Shown here one piece after another: positions 41,881-50,857 of a DNA stretch of 64,000 nt. Below the pieces are notes generated by a model that was not told the DNA's origin, did not search any database, and worked only from the letters and a program-made list of their open reading frames with translations. Source of the stretch: Trachythela sp. YZ-2020. Taxonomy: Eukaryota > Cnidaria > Anthozoa > Malacalcyonacea > Clavulariidae. How positions within the stretch are numbered: position 1 is the stretch's first letter; each line of letters starts with the position of its first letter. The translations under genes were made by a program, and so were the position numbers. The stretch spans positions 1,240,001-1,304,000 of the forward strand of contig JADLSH010000231.1 in the NCBI GenBank assembly GCA_016169945.1. The letters are read 5' to 3'.

Positions 41881-42680
41881 CCTCCAACAGCAATAAGAAC
41901 AATATCAACAGTCTTCAGTCCACCACCATTGCTTGTGACGTCATTACGAGGTGTAGAAACCACCACAGGGCGAAGGGTGTACGAGGGCGTACGAGGCGTT
42001 GGAACCACCACAGGGCTAAGGGTGTACGAGGGCGTACGAGTTGTAGAAACCACTACAGGACGAACGGTGTACGAGGGCGTACGAGGTGTAGAAACCACTA
42101 CAGGGCGAAGGGTGTACGAGGGCGTACGAGGTGTAGAAACCACTATAGGGTGAAGGGTGTACGAGGGCGTACGAGGTGTAGAAACCACCACAGGGCGAAG
42201 GGTGTACGAGGGCGTACAAGGTGTAGAAACCACTACAGGGCGAAGGGTGTACGAGGGCGTACGAGGCGTTGGAACCACCACAGGGCTAAGGGTGTACGAG
42301 GGCGTACAAGGTGTAGAAACCACTACAGGGCGAAGGGTGTACGAGGGCGTACGAGGCGTTGGAACCACCACAGGGCTAAGGGTGTACGAGGGCGTACGAG
42401 GTGTAGAAACCACTACAGGGCGAAGGGTGTACGAGGGCGTACGAGGTGTAGAAACCACTACAGGACGAAGGGTGTACGAGGGCGTACGAGGTGTAGAAGC
42501 CACTACAGGGCGAAGGGTGTACGAGGGCGTACGAGGTGTAGAAACCACCACAGGGCGAAGGGTGTACGAGGGCGTACGAGCTGTAGAAACCACTGCAGGG
42601 TGAAGGGTGTACGAGGGCGTACGAGGCGTTGGAACCACCACAGGGCGTAAACAGGCTGCTTTAGTTATGATCGTGGTTGT
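41881..42680 (-). CDS. Gene A exon: MRH end, mucin-like 15-residue repeats, helix start
   Basis: Acceptor GTACTTTATAG|ACAACC and donor GG|GTAAGAC. It begins TTIITKAACL, which fits the last strand and final Cys of an MRH domain. Then come about 15 copies of a 15-residue unit (consensus VVVSTPRTPSYTLRP), and NDVTSNGGGLKTVDIVLIAV, the start of the transmembrane helix that the next exon completes. Pro/Ser/Thr-rich repeats of this kind are usually O-glycosylated stalks on type I membrane proteins. The phase is 0 at the left junction and 2 at the right, agreeing with both neighbours. Confidence 0.8.
41955..42640. repeat. 45-bp coding minisatellite (about 15 units)
   Basis: A 45-bp unit (AGGGTGTACGAGGGCGTACG in the middle, plus strand) is repeated about 15 times with variants (GTTGGAACCACC or TGTAGAAACCACT). 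Long frames are open on both strands because the unit length is a multiple of three. Confidence 0.95.
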
Positions 42681-42834
42681 CTATAAAGTACCGATATACA
42701 GGATAATGGAAAGAAACATAAAACAGGTCAGTGTTATCCAGAGTGGGTACAAAAGGAACAAAATATCTGATTTGTGTGTAATAATTTTAATTATATATAA
42801 TAAATCTTTTAATAAACCAATTCTAATTACTTAC

Positions 42835-42931
42835 AAACCCGTGACCGCTGAGTATAGGGCTGTTAACGACCTGGTAATCTGCTTTAGTAACATTTCCATC
42901 TTCTTTACATTTTAATGTTATTGTTATCCAT
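42835..42931 (-). CDS. Gene A exon: MRH domain, third part
   Basis: Acceptor CCTCTTTTAG|ATGG and consensus donor TTT|GTAAGT. 97 nt: the first base completes AG|A (Arg) from the preceding exon, then 32 codons start WITITLKC. This is the R-x-T-x-x-x-x-C strand pattern of MRH/M6PR-type domains; a later part reads YQVVNSPILSGHGF. Contains an N-glycosylation sequon (NVT). Flanked by introns of 154 and 484 bp. Confidence 0.78.
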
Positions 42932-43415
42932 CTAAAAGAGGTTATATATCTGAGATTATTTGATATCTCTTGAAAGAAAGCCTTTTAGAAAAAAACTACT
43001 TATATGAAATAGAATCAGTATTATTTACTCGTCATTAGGTAATCACCGATGCTGAAAGGCGTTATATCGTTTCACCCTCGTCTTGCTTAAGTGCAAACAG
43101 AGCAACGTGCAGTCGTGCAAGCAGACATGCAGGGGTTGAGGCCATGAAGCGAAGAATAGTTTATTGTGGCAGAAGACGGAAGGATTATGGAAACTAACAT
43201 GGAAGGAAGAAAAAAATTAAACGGGGAGAGATTATGCGAGAACGTGAGTCTGATGAGAGATGAGAAATGTGAACTCCAAATCCAATATTTGATTCCCTAA
43301 CCGATAACCAGGTCATTTTACTTTCCAGAATGGAGTTAATAAGACCAAATTGTATAAATTATATCCAAAAGGATGTAGCAACGCATTACCCTCTATAAAA
43401 TTGAAGCTTTCTAAC

Positions 43416-43585
43416 CTTGTTACACCCTGTTGAAGAATGCCATGGTACAGCAAGGTGATGGACTTTGTTTCGTTGTCATATTCGCCAAATGTAGCATTCC
43501 CAAACTGCCCAATTTCAAACGTATTGTTCTGATTTGAATCAGAATACTGGCAAACCTTTAAGGTATAAAAGTGGGGATCAGAGAC
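43416..43585 (-). CDS. Gene A exon: MRH domain, second part
   Basis: Acceptor AATCTAG|GTCTCTG and donor ACAAG|GTTAGA. 170 nt in phase 0: starts VSDPHFYTLKVCQYSD, a Y-x-x-x-x-C strand of MRH folds. Then FEIGQFGNATF, then SITLLYHGILQQGVT, the repeated-strand pattern of M6PR/ATG27-like domains. Three N-glycosylation sequons (NNT, NAT, NET) suit a lumenal or extracellular domain. It ends in phase 2, matching the next exon. The link to exon 1 (49379-49557, also ending in phase 2) requires an additional exon I could not locate. Confidence 0.75.
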
Positions 43586-43756
43586 CTAGATTCAGGGTGG
43601 AGAAAATATATTTTCTTGGACCACGAAAAATGTTCTATGAAGTATCGACATTTCATAATTAAGGGAGTTGACTATAGCTAGTGCAGGCATTCTGCAGTTT
43701 GGAATGGTAAATATATATATGTTATTTACCGGCTTGGAGGTCCGTATAGGGAAATA

Positions 43757-44250
43757 CAGTCGAACCTCTACTTACGGACACCTCCCGGAAGCGGACACCT
43801 CTTGTACGCGGACACTGTTTTTGGGTACCGGCCAATACGCTATTATATTACTATATTTACAACCTCTCCTAGGCGGACACCTCCCGTAAGCGGACGCGGA
43901 CACCAAAACAACCTTCCCAAACAAAATTATAACCTCTTGTAAGCGGACACACTTGATTTATTTTCTGTTAAATTAATAATTATGCCGCCTAGTTGACTTA
44001 ATATAATATTAAATTGGTAATGTTTGTATATATAATCTAGGGACACAAAGGTTTTACGGTGGGGTTTTTAGAGTAAATTTGCAATAATAGCTGTCAATAA
44101 TATAGTCATATTAACATCATTATTAAAAGAATCATGTTTCAACAATTACGTATCAGTTAAATATTAACCAACCTCTCATAAGCGGACACCTCCCGTAAGC
44201 GGACACCAGGTCGTGGTCCCGAGGGTGTCCGCTTACGGGAGGTTCGACTG
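43757..44250. mobile_element. 494-bp MITE, pogo/Tigger-like ends, TA target
   Basis: TIR CAGTCGAACCTC / GAGGTTCGACTG is flanked by TA on both sides, with subterminal repeats of GCGGACACCTCC. Even the outer flanks GGGAAATA/TATTTCCC are inverse. Ends of this type are common in pogo/Tc1-mariner MITEs of invertebrates. It lies in the intron upstream of the 43416-43585 exon of gene A. Confidence 0.82.
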
Positions 44251-44280
44251 TATTTCCCTTTATTATATATAGTAGACAGT

Positions 44281-44320
44281 AAGATATGGAAAATATGCCG
44301 TGACATATTTTCCATATCTT
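44281..44320. repeat. Short palindrome AAGATATGGAAAATATG
   Basis: AAGATATGGAAAATATGCCG pairs with its inverse over a very short loop. Confidence 0.8.
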
Positions 44321-44427
44321 CACTAGTGAGGATATCGATCACGTGATCATTTCCCGCCAATGGCTTTGTGTTTTGAAGTTGTCCATTTCACGATGACTAT
44401 ATAATAAAAAGAACATTACACGGTGGC

Positions 44428-44545
44428 TTGAAGATATGAATTTTATCTTCTCGTGTTGAAAACAATATTTTACTCATTCGCTGCTCTCATTCGTAAAAAT
44501 TGTTTTCACCACTCGAAGATAAAATTCATATCTTCGCGCCGCCGT
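44428..44545. repeat. Foldback (CGAAGATATGAATTTTATCTTC type)
   Basis: GAAGATATGAATTTTATCTT with CGTGTTGAAAACAAT is inverted at the right as ATTGTTTTCACCACTCGAAG and AAGATAAAATTCATATCTTC. Confidence 0.85.
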
Positions 44546-45044
44546 CCTATTTTACTCATCGCGCCGCTATCCTCTATATACGGACCGACCATGCATGCCG
44601 GTAAATAATATTTTTACTTTTTTGAATATAATTTTAAAAACAAAAACATTGGCTCTATGGATTTAAATCTCGCGCGGTCCGTACGGCTTCATACGGACCG
44701 GTCGCGTAGCCAATCAGATTGCAGGAAACCCTGGAATATGAATTCGGACCGCAAAAAAAATTAAATAGGGTTATTTTTCCACCCCAGCTGCCTAGACTAT
44801 CAACCCAATGTACTGTGAATAATATTGTATATATATGGGCTCGTTACTCGTTGAATTCAAGGCAATTTTTGTCCAATAATAAAAATGTAATCACCGTGGC
44901 GTTTTGGCAGCCTCCATCTGGAACATCTGTATTTTTATTAAGTCCATGACAAAGATTGATGTCATATAGCCAGCCCCCAAGTTCAGAATGAATTCTGTCT
45001 CCACTATAAAATAGAATTCGTAATACTCGGTTACAGAACGAAAC

Positions 45045-45180
45045 CACAGAATAGACATGAGCAGAAGCTCCACTCCGGGGTAAAAAGTGTGCCAGAATGT
45101 GGCCGCCATGTTGAAAGCAACCAAACCAGAGGAAATTTTATAGGAGTTAGTATGGCGGAATACGAAATAGAGCCACTAAA
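45045..45180. repeat. Diverged inverted repeat, left copy (pairs with 48120-48285)
   Basis: CACAGAATAGACATGAGCAG, GGCCGCCATGTTGAAAGCAA and TTAGTATGGCG recur in inverse at 48120-48285. The spacing is conserved but the sequence between has diverged. It might be a duplicated promoter/5' exon region. Confidence 0.65.
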
Positions 45181-45717
45181 AGTGCTCTAGCTTTTTATGT
45201 ATCCAAGCGAAACTCAGGATACTTTGAAATATTATAAAGAAAAGGCTGTTCTTTGGTTTAATTGTCACTATGAGGATGAGAAACGAATTTAATCGTGGAA
45301 TTTGGCCATTGTCATACATTGTCATACAAGTTATATAGCTTCTGTGAGCTTAGTCATCGCCGTACGATATGTTTTGAGTGATAAGTTGGTGATATTTCAC
45401 GGTATATAAAAGGATTAAGGACGTACACGCCATGGGCAATGAAGGAAATAAACTAGTTCATAGAACTTTCTGTGAATTTGTGATCAAGCTTTGACGAATT
45501 GACGGTACTCACCAACTACACCAAGAGCAATGAAATATTAACTTGGCATATTGGCCTGCAATGGTTTAATATAAAAGAATACTGAGATATGAAAGAAATT
45601 GCTATCTACTTCGTCTTCAAAAATAAATTTTGGGGATAATATCTTGACTTGACCTATTGGAAAAATCCTTTGGCTGTGGCTTTACGAATTTGGTATCACA
45701 AGGCCTCCTATGACCTT

Positions 45718-45880
45718 AGGGACCGGTCATTAATAATGGGAGGGGGGGCGGTGGGTGAGAAAACTCTTTTTCTAGAGACCGCCACCAACAGCAAGACATT
45801 TATTTTCAAGACATATATAATAGAGACCGCCCCCCTTTTCTCACCCACGTCCCCCCTCCCATTATTAATGACCGGTCCCT
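45718..45880. repeat. Foldback (AGGGACCGGTCATTAATAAT)
   Basis: AGGGACCGGTCATTAATAAT with GGGAGG is inverted exactly at the right end, and the inner GTGGGTGAGAAAA also pairs. The flanks CTATGACCTT and TATGACTG are only approximately alike. Confidence 0.82.
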
Positions 45881-45884
45881 TATG

Positions 45885-46985
45885 ACTGTTCATTGATATT
45901 GGAAAAATAGTTTTAAAGATCAATGCTTGGATCAATCAAGGGACCTAATTTACAAAACAGACAATGAAAGACCTGATTTATTTTGATGACAGTTTTAATT
46001 ATAAATCTGTGAGAAGATTCTAATATACACTCTAGTTTTTAAGATTGTGTTAACAGTTTACTGTACAATGAAGGGGAAAATAATCTGAAGATGAGAATTT
46101 TTTCTGTTACTCAAGTTTATGTTACATTTAGCACCAAGTATATTATTGTTGCTATCACCTTAGTTATTAAGACTTGTTGGCAGAGTAATATATCAGGCAA
46201 TAAAACTGGTTTCAACTTGCAACAAAATCTGAATTTGTGCATGCAAGTTGAAGTGTTTTTTTACAAAGGAAACCAAGTAAATGAAACTTTGACATCTAGT
46301 TTTTTTCTACTGTGTACAAGTTGTACAGGTCCAAAAATGTAAAAAAACATTTTAATTTGATTTTAGTTTGGTATGGTTCAAACTGGAATGCAAGATCTCA
46401 ATCTTGTTTCAGACTCTGAATTATATGTTTGAAAGTTATTCTATATTCAAGTTCATTTATATTTGTGCAACATACCTATATTATTGTTTGCCTTAAAATA
46501 TGGCAGTTGATTTTTTAACTGTTTCAAAATGCTGCATTGACTTGTCGATTATTTCTCCATAAAATCAGAATCAATTAGAAACTTCCAAACCTCTATTGAG
46601 TACTGGACCTACGTTATCAATCTGTAATGACTACAACCAATGTCGTACTCAACGGGAAACTAGGCGTAATGACATAAATCTAACGAATGATTTAATCGTT
46701 CAATTATTGGAGAATCGATATCAATGTATTTATAAATATTTTACTCTTTTCATACCTATACTTCTTACTAGCTGATATCTACGCCGATTTTCCATTAGCA
46801 ATTTTTTTGCGCGAAACGACTTTTTTATTTCTTTGTCCAACTAGTTCCAGAATACCGAGTTGAAAACTCACAAAAAAATGAGCAAAGTCCTTGCGCGAAA
46901 CTAACGCTAGAGGAAAACTGGTTTTATATCTTTAAAAACTTTCATCCACAAAAATTCAGTACAACAATACAAAATGTCCAACAAT
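45885..46985. other. Non-coding; probable intron of gene A
   Basis: No coding region is recognised apart from an unremarkable plus-strand frame (46091-46342). It lies between exon 1 and exon 43416-43585 of gene A. Confidence 0.4.
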
Positions 46986-46989
46986 CCAA

Positions 46990-47165
46990 AAAGTCCAACA
47001 ATCTCAACACTGACGCTATAGAGAATTTCTTTGGCACCATAAGGCAGCAAGGAGGAAACAGTGACAACCCAACGCCATCACAATTCACCAGTGCCTTCAG
47101 GAAACTTTTAGCTCCTTCCTTACATTGTCAGAAGGAAATTGTGCAGCTGTGCTATATTGTTTAAA
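46990..47165 (+). pseudogene. P-element (THAP9-like) transposase C-terminal fragment
   Basis: The plus-strand frame around 47016-47115 reads TDAIENFFGTIRQQGGNSDN followed by PTPSQFTSAFRKLL, the C-terminal signature of P/THAP9 transposases. After a shift it continues with SEGNCAAVLY. It is a different lineage from the copy at 241-2417 (ENFFGTIRQQGG against EDYFGHQRAKGG). Confidence 0.8.
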
Positions 47166-47169
47166 ATCT

Positions 47170-47530
47170 TTTACACCAGAGTACAGAAGAACTGAACTGT
47201 AAGATGCAAGACTCGTGTTAAATCTAATGTTGATGGTAAAATTACACAGGTGAAATTACTAAGATGTTGCTACACTGAGTAAATCTACACCGGGCAAGCT
47301 GAAAAATCAACTTGACCACAGTGAGAATGCAACCCACAACCTCTGGTTTACAAGACCAATGCATTCCAGACTGAGCTACACCGCCAACACAGTTTGAATG
47401 TGTAATATTTTGGAGCTTAGTCTAGCTCCTTCAATATTCTTATCTCTAAGACGGTAAACCTAATGATGCCGATGGTAAATGAAAACAGGTGAAATCATTA
47501 AGATGGTGCTACACTGTGTAAATGTACATG
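47170..47530 (-). mobile_element. tRNA-derived SINE with repeated tail
   Basis: The minus-strand tRNA-like head at 47386-47315 is followed by a tail (ACTCAGTGTAGCAACATCTT) that recurs as a separate copy at about 47480-47525. tRNA head plus unrelated tail is the SINE layout. Confidence 0.6.
47315..47386 (-). pseudogene. tRNA-Thr(TGT)-like pseudogene / SINE head
   Basis: GGCGGTGTAGCTCAGTCTGG, an anticodon arm TTGGT-CTTGTAA-ACCAG (anticodon TGT) and GTGGGTTGCATTCTCAC resemble tRNA-Thr. The T-loop is altered (TTGCATT for TTCGAAT) and the D-arm and acceptor pair poorly. Confidence 0.6.
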
Positions 47531-48115
47531 AGATTAGTGTGTTGCAATTTTGGGTCATGAACTGTAACTTCTAGCAAGTTAGTCTGCTCCATCAATTGCT
47601 TGATAGATGTGAACAAATATCTTACCGTTATCTAGCAATCAAAGTTAAAAATTATAAGCCAGTTCTGGTGAAAATGGATTCAACTCGCGCAATTAACTGA
47701 GTTTAGTTCAAAAACTTGTTTATTAATGAAGAAAAGAAGCCCCTTTCACTGATCAGGTATATGATTATTGTGTTTAGTAGTACGACTGGTATAACGCTAC
47801 GATACAGTATAAATATGCGCTTGAAATTTAAAAAGTTCAACCTACTGCCATCTAAAAACAAGACATGACGTATTTTTGTTCAAGTTAAGTCGAATAATAG
47901 TTGCAATTCAAGCAACACTCAGAAAAATAACATATATATCCATCGGGTGACTTTCGGCCTTTTCGGGTCCCAAAACAGCACATAGCAATGCGTATTAAAA
48001 TGACAATTTTAGCATCATTAAATACGCTTTTATTAAAATAAAATGAATAATCTACCTTTCTTTAGTACGTCCTGAAAATTTCAATGACATCCACCATAAA
48101 ATAACGACGATATAC
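47531..48115. other. Non-coding; probable intron of gene A
   Basis: No gene or repeat terminus is recognised. Confidence 0.35.
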
Positions 48116-48119
48116 TCAT

Positions 48120-48285
48120 TTAAATTTATGAAATACAAGTTTCGCCATATTAGTTTATAATGTTTTGGACCAGAGTTGGTTGCTTTCAACATGGCGGCCA
48201 AGACGCCGGAAGTAACATGCGCTGGCACAAAAACTTCAAAGGTCGGAACGAGAGTGGACTTTCTGCTCATGTCTATTCTGTGACG
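48120..48285. repeat. Diverged inverted repeat, right copy (pairs with 45045-45180)
   Basis: See the partner at 45045-45180. The plus strand has CAACATGGCGGCCAAG, an ATG in strong context, opening only about 30 codons. Confidence 0.65.
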
Positions 48286-48299
48286 AAACATTGTCATTG

Positions 48300-49370
48300 A
48301 TTAAATTATGTTTTACTTAATAGATCTGAGTACTACAACTGAGTACAACACATATAAATTGCAGTAGAGGGGAAAAGTGGGTATAAAATGTCCTAAATTA
48401 TTATATTAAATTACAGGCCGGCTTTACAGTACAGTCTACAGACATTACTCGACACCTACAGAGTACAGTATCCCGAGCAGTATCCCGAGCAGTATCCTAC
48501 TGGGGTTGTATTTTTCAGTCGTATAACCCCGATTCGGTTTGCGATGCACGCGAGTGAACAGTCCATCGATCGGTTTAAATGAAATGTAGCCATCAATCCA
48601 TATAATGCGGAGTACATTCATCAGCATCGTGCAAGGACAAGGACATACGTGCAAGGTATATAGTTGTCCGTTCAGACAACCAGACACAGAACTTGTATGT
48701 AATGATTAACGACTATAATTTATGAACGATGCCGATGGCAGATTCTTTTTCGCTTTGTTCTATTAGTTTTACTAGTTCAAATTTTTGATTATTAAATTGA
48801 AACATCATATGACATATCAAAGTGTTTCATGCATACTATTAAACTATACATTTCTGTATGACTGCTGTGAATATATGTTATGAACCACACATACAAAGTC
48901 ATAAACATAGTACCTATAATATAGTCTTAATTTAACATCTATAAGTTCTATAGCAATCTATATGAAGAAGCGACTGAGGTGTAGGGATCAAGCGGATTTA
49001 AAATGGCAGTGTCAGATTAGACTTGCTCCAAGTCTGTTTCTCAAATATTTCGAGAAAACGGGGTTTTATTTAACAGTAAAATAAAGGACTGAGTATAAAA
49101 AGGTGAATAAAGGGCGAAGTACGGCCATGAGGAAAGGTGGACGATAAAAACCCTTTTTCTCGAAATAGTTGTATTGTTTGAGATACAGACTTGGAGCCTC
49201 AATCGCTTGGAGCAAATCTAGTGTCAGATATAAACAGGTAGGCCAGTTTTAATAGACGGCGTACTTTTCATGTACTGAACTAAATGGAAACCATTGGCCC
49301 ATTATAAATACGCCGCCGTCTCAAACTGGTCTTAAAGTTGAAAAGCTTTCACATTTTATATATGTACACA
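48300..49370. other. Non-coding; probable first intron of gene A
   Basis: No supported coding. A short tandem phrase CAGTATCCCGAGCAGTATCC occurs near 48465-48495. Confidence 0.4.
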
Positions 49371-49378
49371 TACGTTAC

Positions 49379-49557
49379 CTTGGCATAGGCCACAATGACA
49401 TTTCTTGTTGTGGCTTAGCACCGTTCGTTTTACATGAACACTCATCAGACTTGATGCACTCAATCTTAACAGCCTCGACTCCAAACATTGCAGCTGCAAA
49501 AAGCGTTACTAAATACAGGATACGAACTATAAATTTTACTTCGAAGAAAACATCCAT
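49379..49557 (-). CDS. Exon 1 of an MRH-like membrane protein (probably gene A)
   Basis: The minus-strand ATG at 49557 opens 59 codons: a hydrophobic signal peptide (IVRILYLVTLFAAAMFGVEA), then CIKSDECSCKTNG and QQEMSLWPMP. The C-x-C-x-T..G..x-SLWP pattern suits the first strand of an MRH domain. It ends CCAAG|GTAACG in phase 2. It lies upstream, on the same strand, of the MRH exons at 43.6-42.8 kb and is the natural first exon of that gene, although one linking exon must be missing. The paralogous exon 39136-39323 has the same length class and phase. Confidence 0.6.
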
Positions 49558-49954
49558 CTTTATATAAAATTCGTTTTCTTAGTAAAGCGAAGGTGCTCAC
49601 AAAGCATTTCAGACAGTTAAAAAGCACGTGAGATTCTTTGTAAACCACGCATTACTTGGAATTACGGCTAGATTGTCGTGGTTTCCTGGAACGCTACGGG
49701 TGACAATATAAACACTCAAAATGAAAATGCATATAAATGAATTGATAAACCTTAATAGACTGTTAGTTGATATATTTTGAAGTTTTATTAATTAAATATT
49801 TAAATATTTCTACATTAAGCCTGGGCGACGTTGAAATGTTACTATGTCTATGTTACTTTCATTTTCGTGCACGTATACAAATTTAACGAGATTTAATTTC
49901 CGTTTAGCGATTGCAAGAATTGGAAGTAGGTAAACACATACATACAGGGTCGGA

Positions 49955-50272
49955 AGTAATTAGTATTCATACGTCACGCCTGGAAGTAAGAATAATAATG
50001 AGGTGACGTACCCTCTGAGGTTGCGCAACCTAGAGGTGACGTACCCTTTGAACCGATTATTAGTATTCATACGTCACGCCCAGAAGTAAGAATAATGAGG
50101 TGACGTACGCTCTGAGGTGTGAAAAAGTTTCGCACGCGCTGTACGGAATGTTTGTTGTCAGTAGAGAGAAATAAATAACAGCAGAGAGTTTTGTGTTTTA
50201 ATTTGATTTTATTTAAATTACACACAACAATTTAAATGTTTCTTCTAATAAGAAAGACGTTTTATAGTTTTG
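49955..50272. repeat. Left terminal inverted repeat of the ATPase element
   Basis: Inverse of 52149-52465 with scattered indels. It contains five TGACGT/ACGTCA (CRE half-site-like) words and the phrase AAAAAGTTTCGCACGCG. Its inner end holds the last two codons and stop of the zinc-finger gene. Confidence 0.9.
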
Positions 50273-50525
50273 CTTCTTCTATCATTGGTATCCAAGGATC
50301 CATTTCTTCTGCTTCTTCAGTTTCTGACTCATTATCAGTCGTCATCGAAATTTCAGACCCATGAGTTGAAGTTGTCGAGACATCGTCTTGGAAATCCCTT
50401 TCCTGGCTATCCGAGTCTGTTTGAGACATGTTTCTTTCTTGTTCGCGTAGTGAACAGTATTCGTTTTCGTGTCTGCGTAGATTGTAACCGCGGCTAAATT
50501 GTTTTCCGCAAAATTTGCAGCTCAT
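50262..50525 (-). CDS. Small C2H2-type zinc-finger protein of the ATPase element
   Basis: 87 codons, start at 50525. A single finger, CKFCGKQFSRGYNLRRHENEYC, spans residues 3-24 (last ligand Cys or a preceding His, a C2HC variant). It is followed by an acidic, Ser/Thr-rich tail ending EEMDPWIPMIEEAKL. Small zinc-finger proteins of this kind occur in animal Polinton/adinto-like elements; they may bind DNA, but the role is unknown. It is divergent from the ATPase (starts 332 bp apart, facing away), suggesting a shared central promoter. The stop codon lies inside the left TIR. The frame is complete and unbroken. Confidence 0.75.
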   Translation of the reverse strand: MSCKFCGKQFSRGYNLRRHENEYCSLREQERNMSQTDSDSQERDFQDDVSTTSTHGSEISMTTDNESETEEAEEMDPWIPMIEEAKL

Positions 50526-50857
50526 TCCGTTACCACTGACTGTCTGGAAATGACTTGCTTTTCAGCAGCACGGCACTTTTATGAGCAGACGCTTAAAGCT
50601 CTCATAGGTCGACTCCGATAGAACCCCCAGGGGACCCCTACAGAATCCCCCAGGGAACCCCGAGGGAGCCCCGAGGGAATCCCCTGGGAACCCCGAAGGA
50701 ACCCCCAGGGAACCCCTTGGGAACCCTGAGAGAACCCCCAGGGAACCCCGAGAGAACCGCTACAGAATTGCCCCAGAATCCTTGCAAACCCTTAATTAAA
50801 GCATTGCTATATAGAACTGAATTTATATATAAACTTCAATCATTTGCAGTAGCACTC
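50526..50857. promoter_or_regulatory. Central divergent promoter region with GC-rich minisatellite
   Basis: It separates the two divergent genes. It holds degenerate tandem units of GGGAACCCCGAGAGAACCCC type (50625-50770), and a TATA-like TTATATATAAAC at about 50822, 25-35 bases before the ATPase ATG at 50858. An upstream in-frame ATG at 50717 would translate part of the minisatellite. Confidence 0.5.
50625..50770. repeat. GC-rich minisatellite (CCCCAGGGAACCCCGAG)
   Basis: About eight to nine imperfect 15-18-bp units of the GAACCCCCAGGGAACCCC type. Confidence 0.85.

Noticed and set aside
41955..42640. CRISPR-like array
   Set aside because: Units are contiguous 45-mers without unique spacers, and they are in-frame protein repeats.
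42150..42650. Arg/His-rich plus-strand frames in the 42-kb repeat
   Set aside because: They arise from the 45-bp unit; the minus strand has the phase-consistent exons and splice sites.
44719..45124. Overlapping frames on both strands near 45 kb
   Set aside because: No motif, no splice support; region explained by a diverged inverted repeat and intron.
45710..45890. 8-bp TSD around the AGGGACCGG foldback
   Set aside because: The flanks CTATGACCTT and TATGACTG agree only partly.
50717..50857. Upstream ATG extending the ATPase by 47 codons
   Set aside because: The extension is translated minisatellite; the ATG at 50858 starts directly before the zinc finger and after a TATA-like word.
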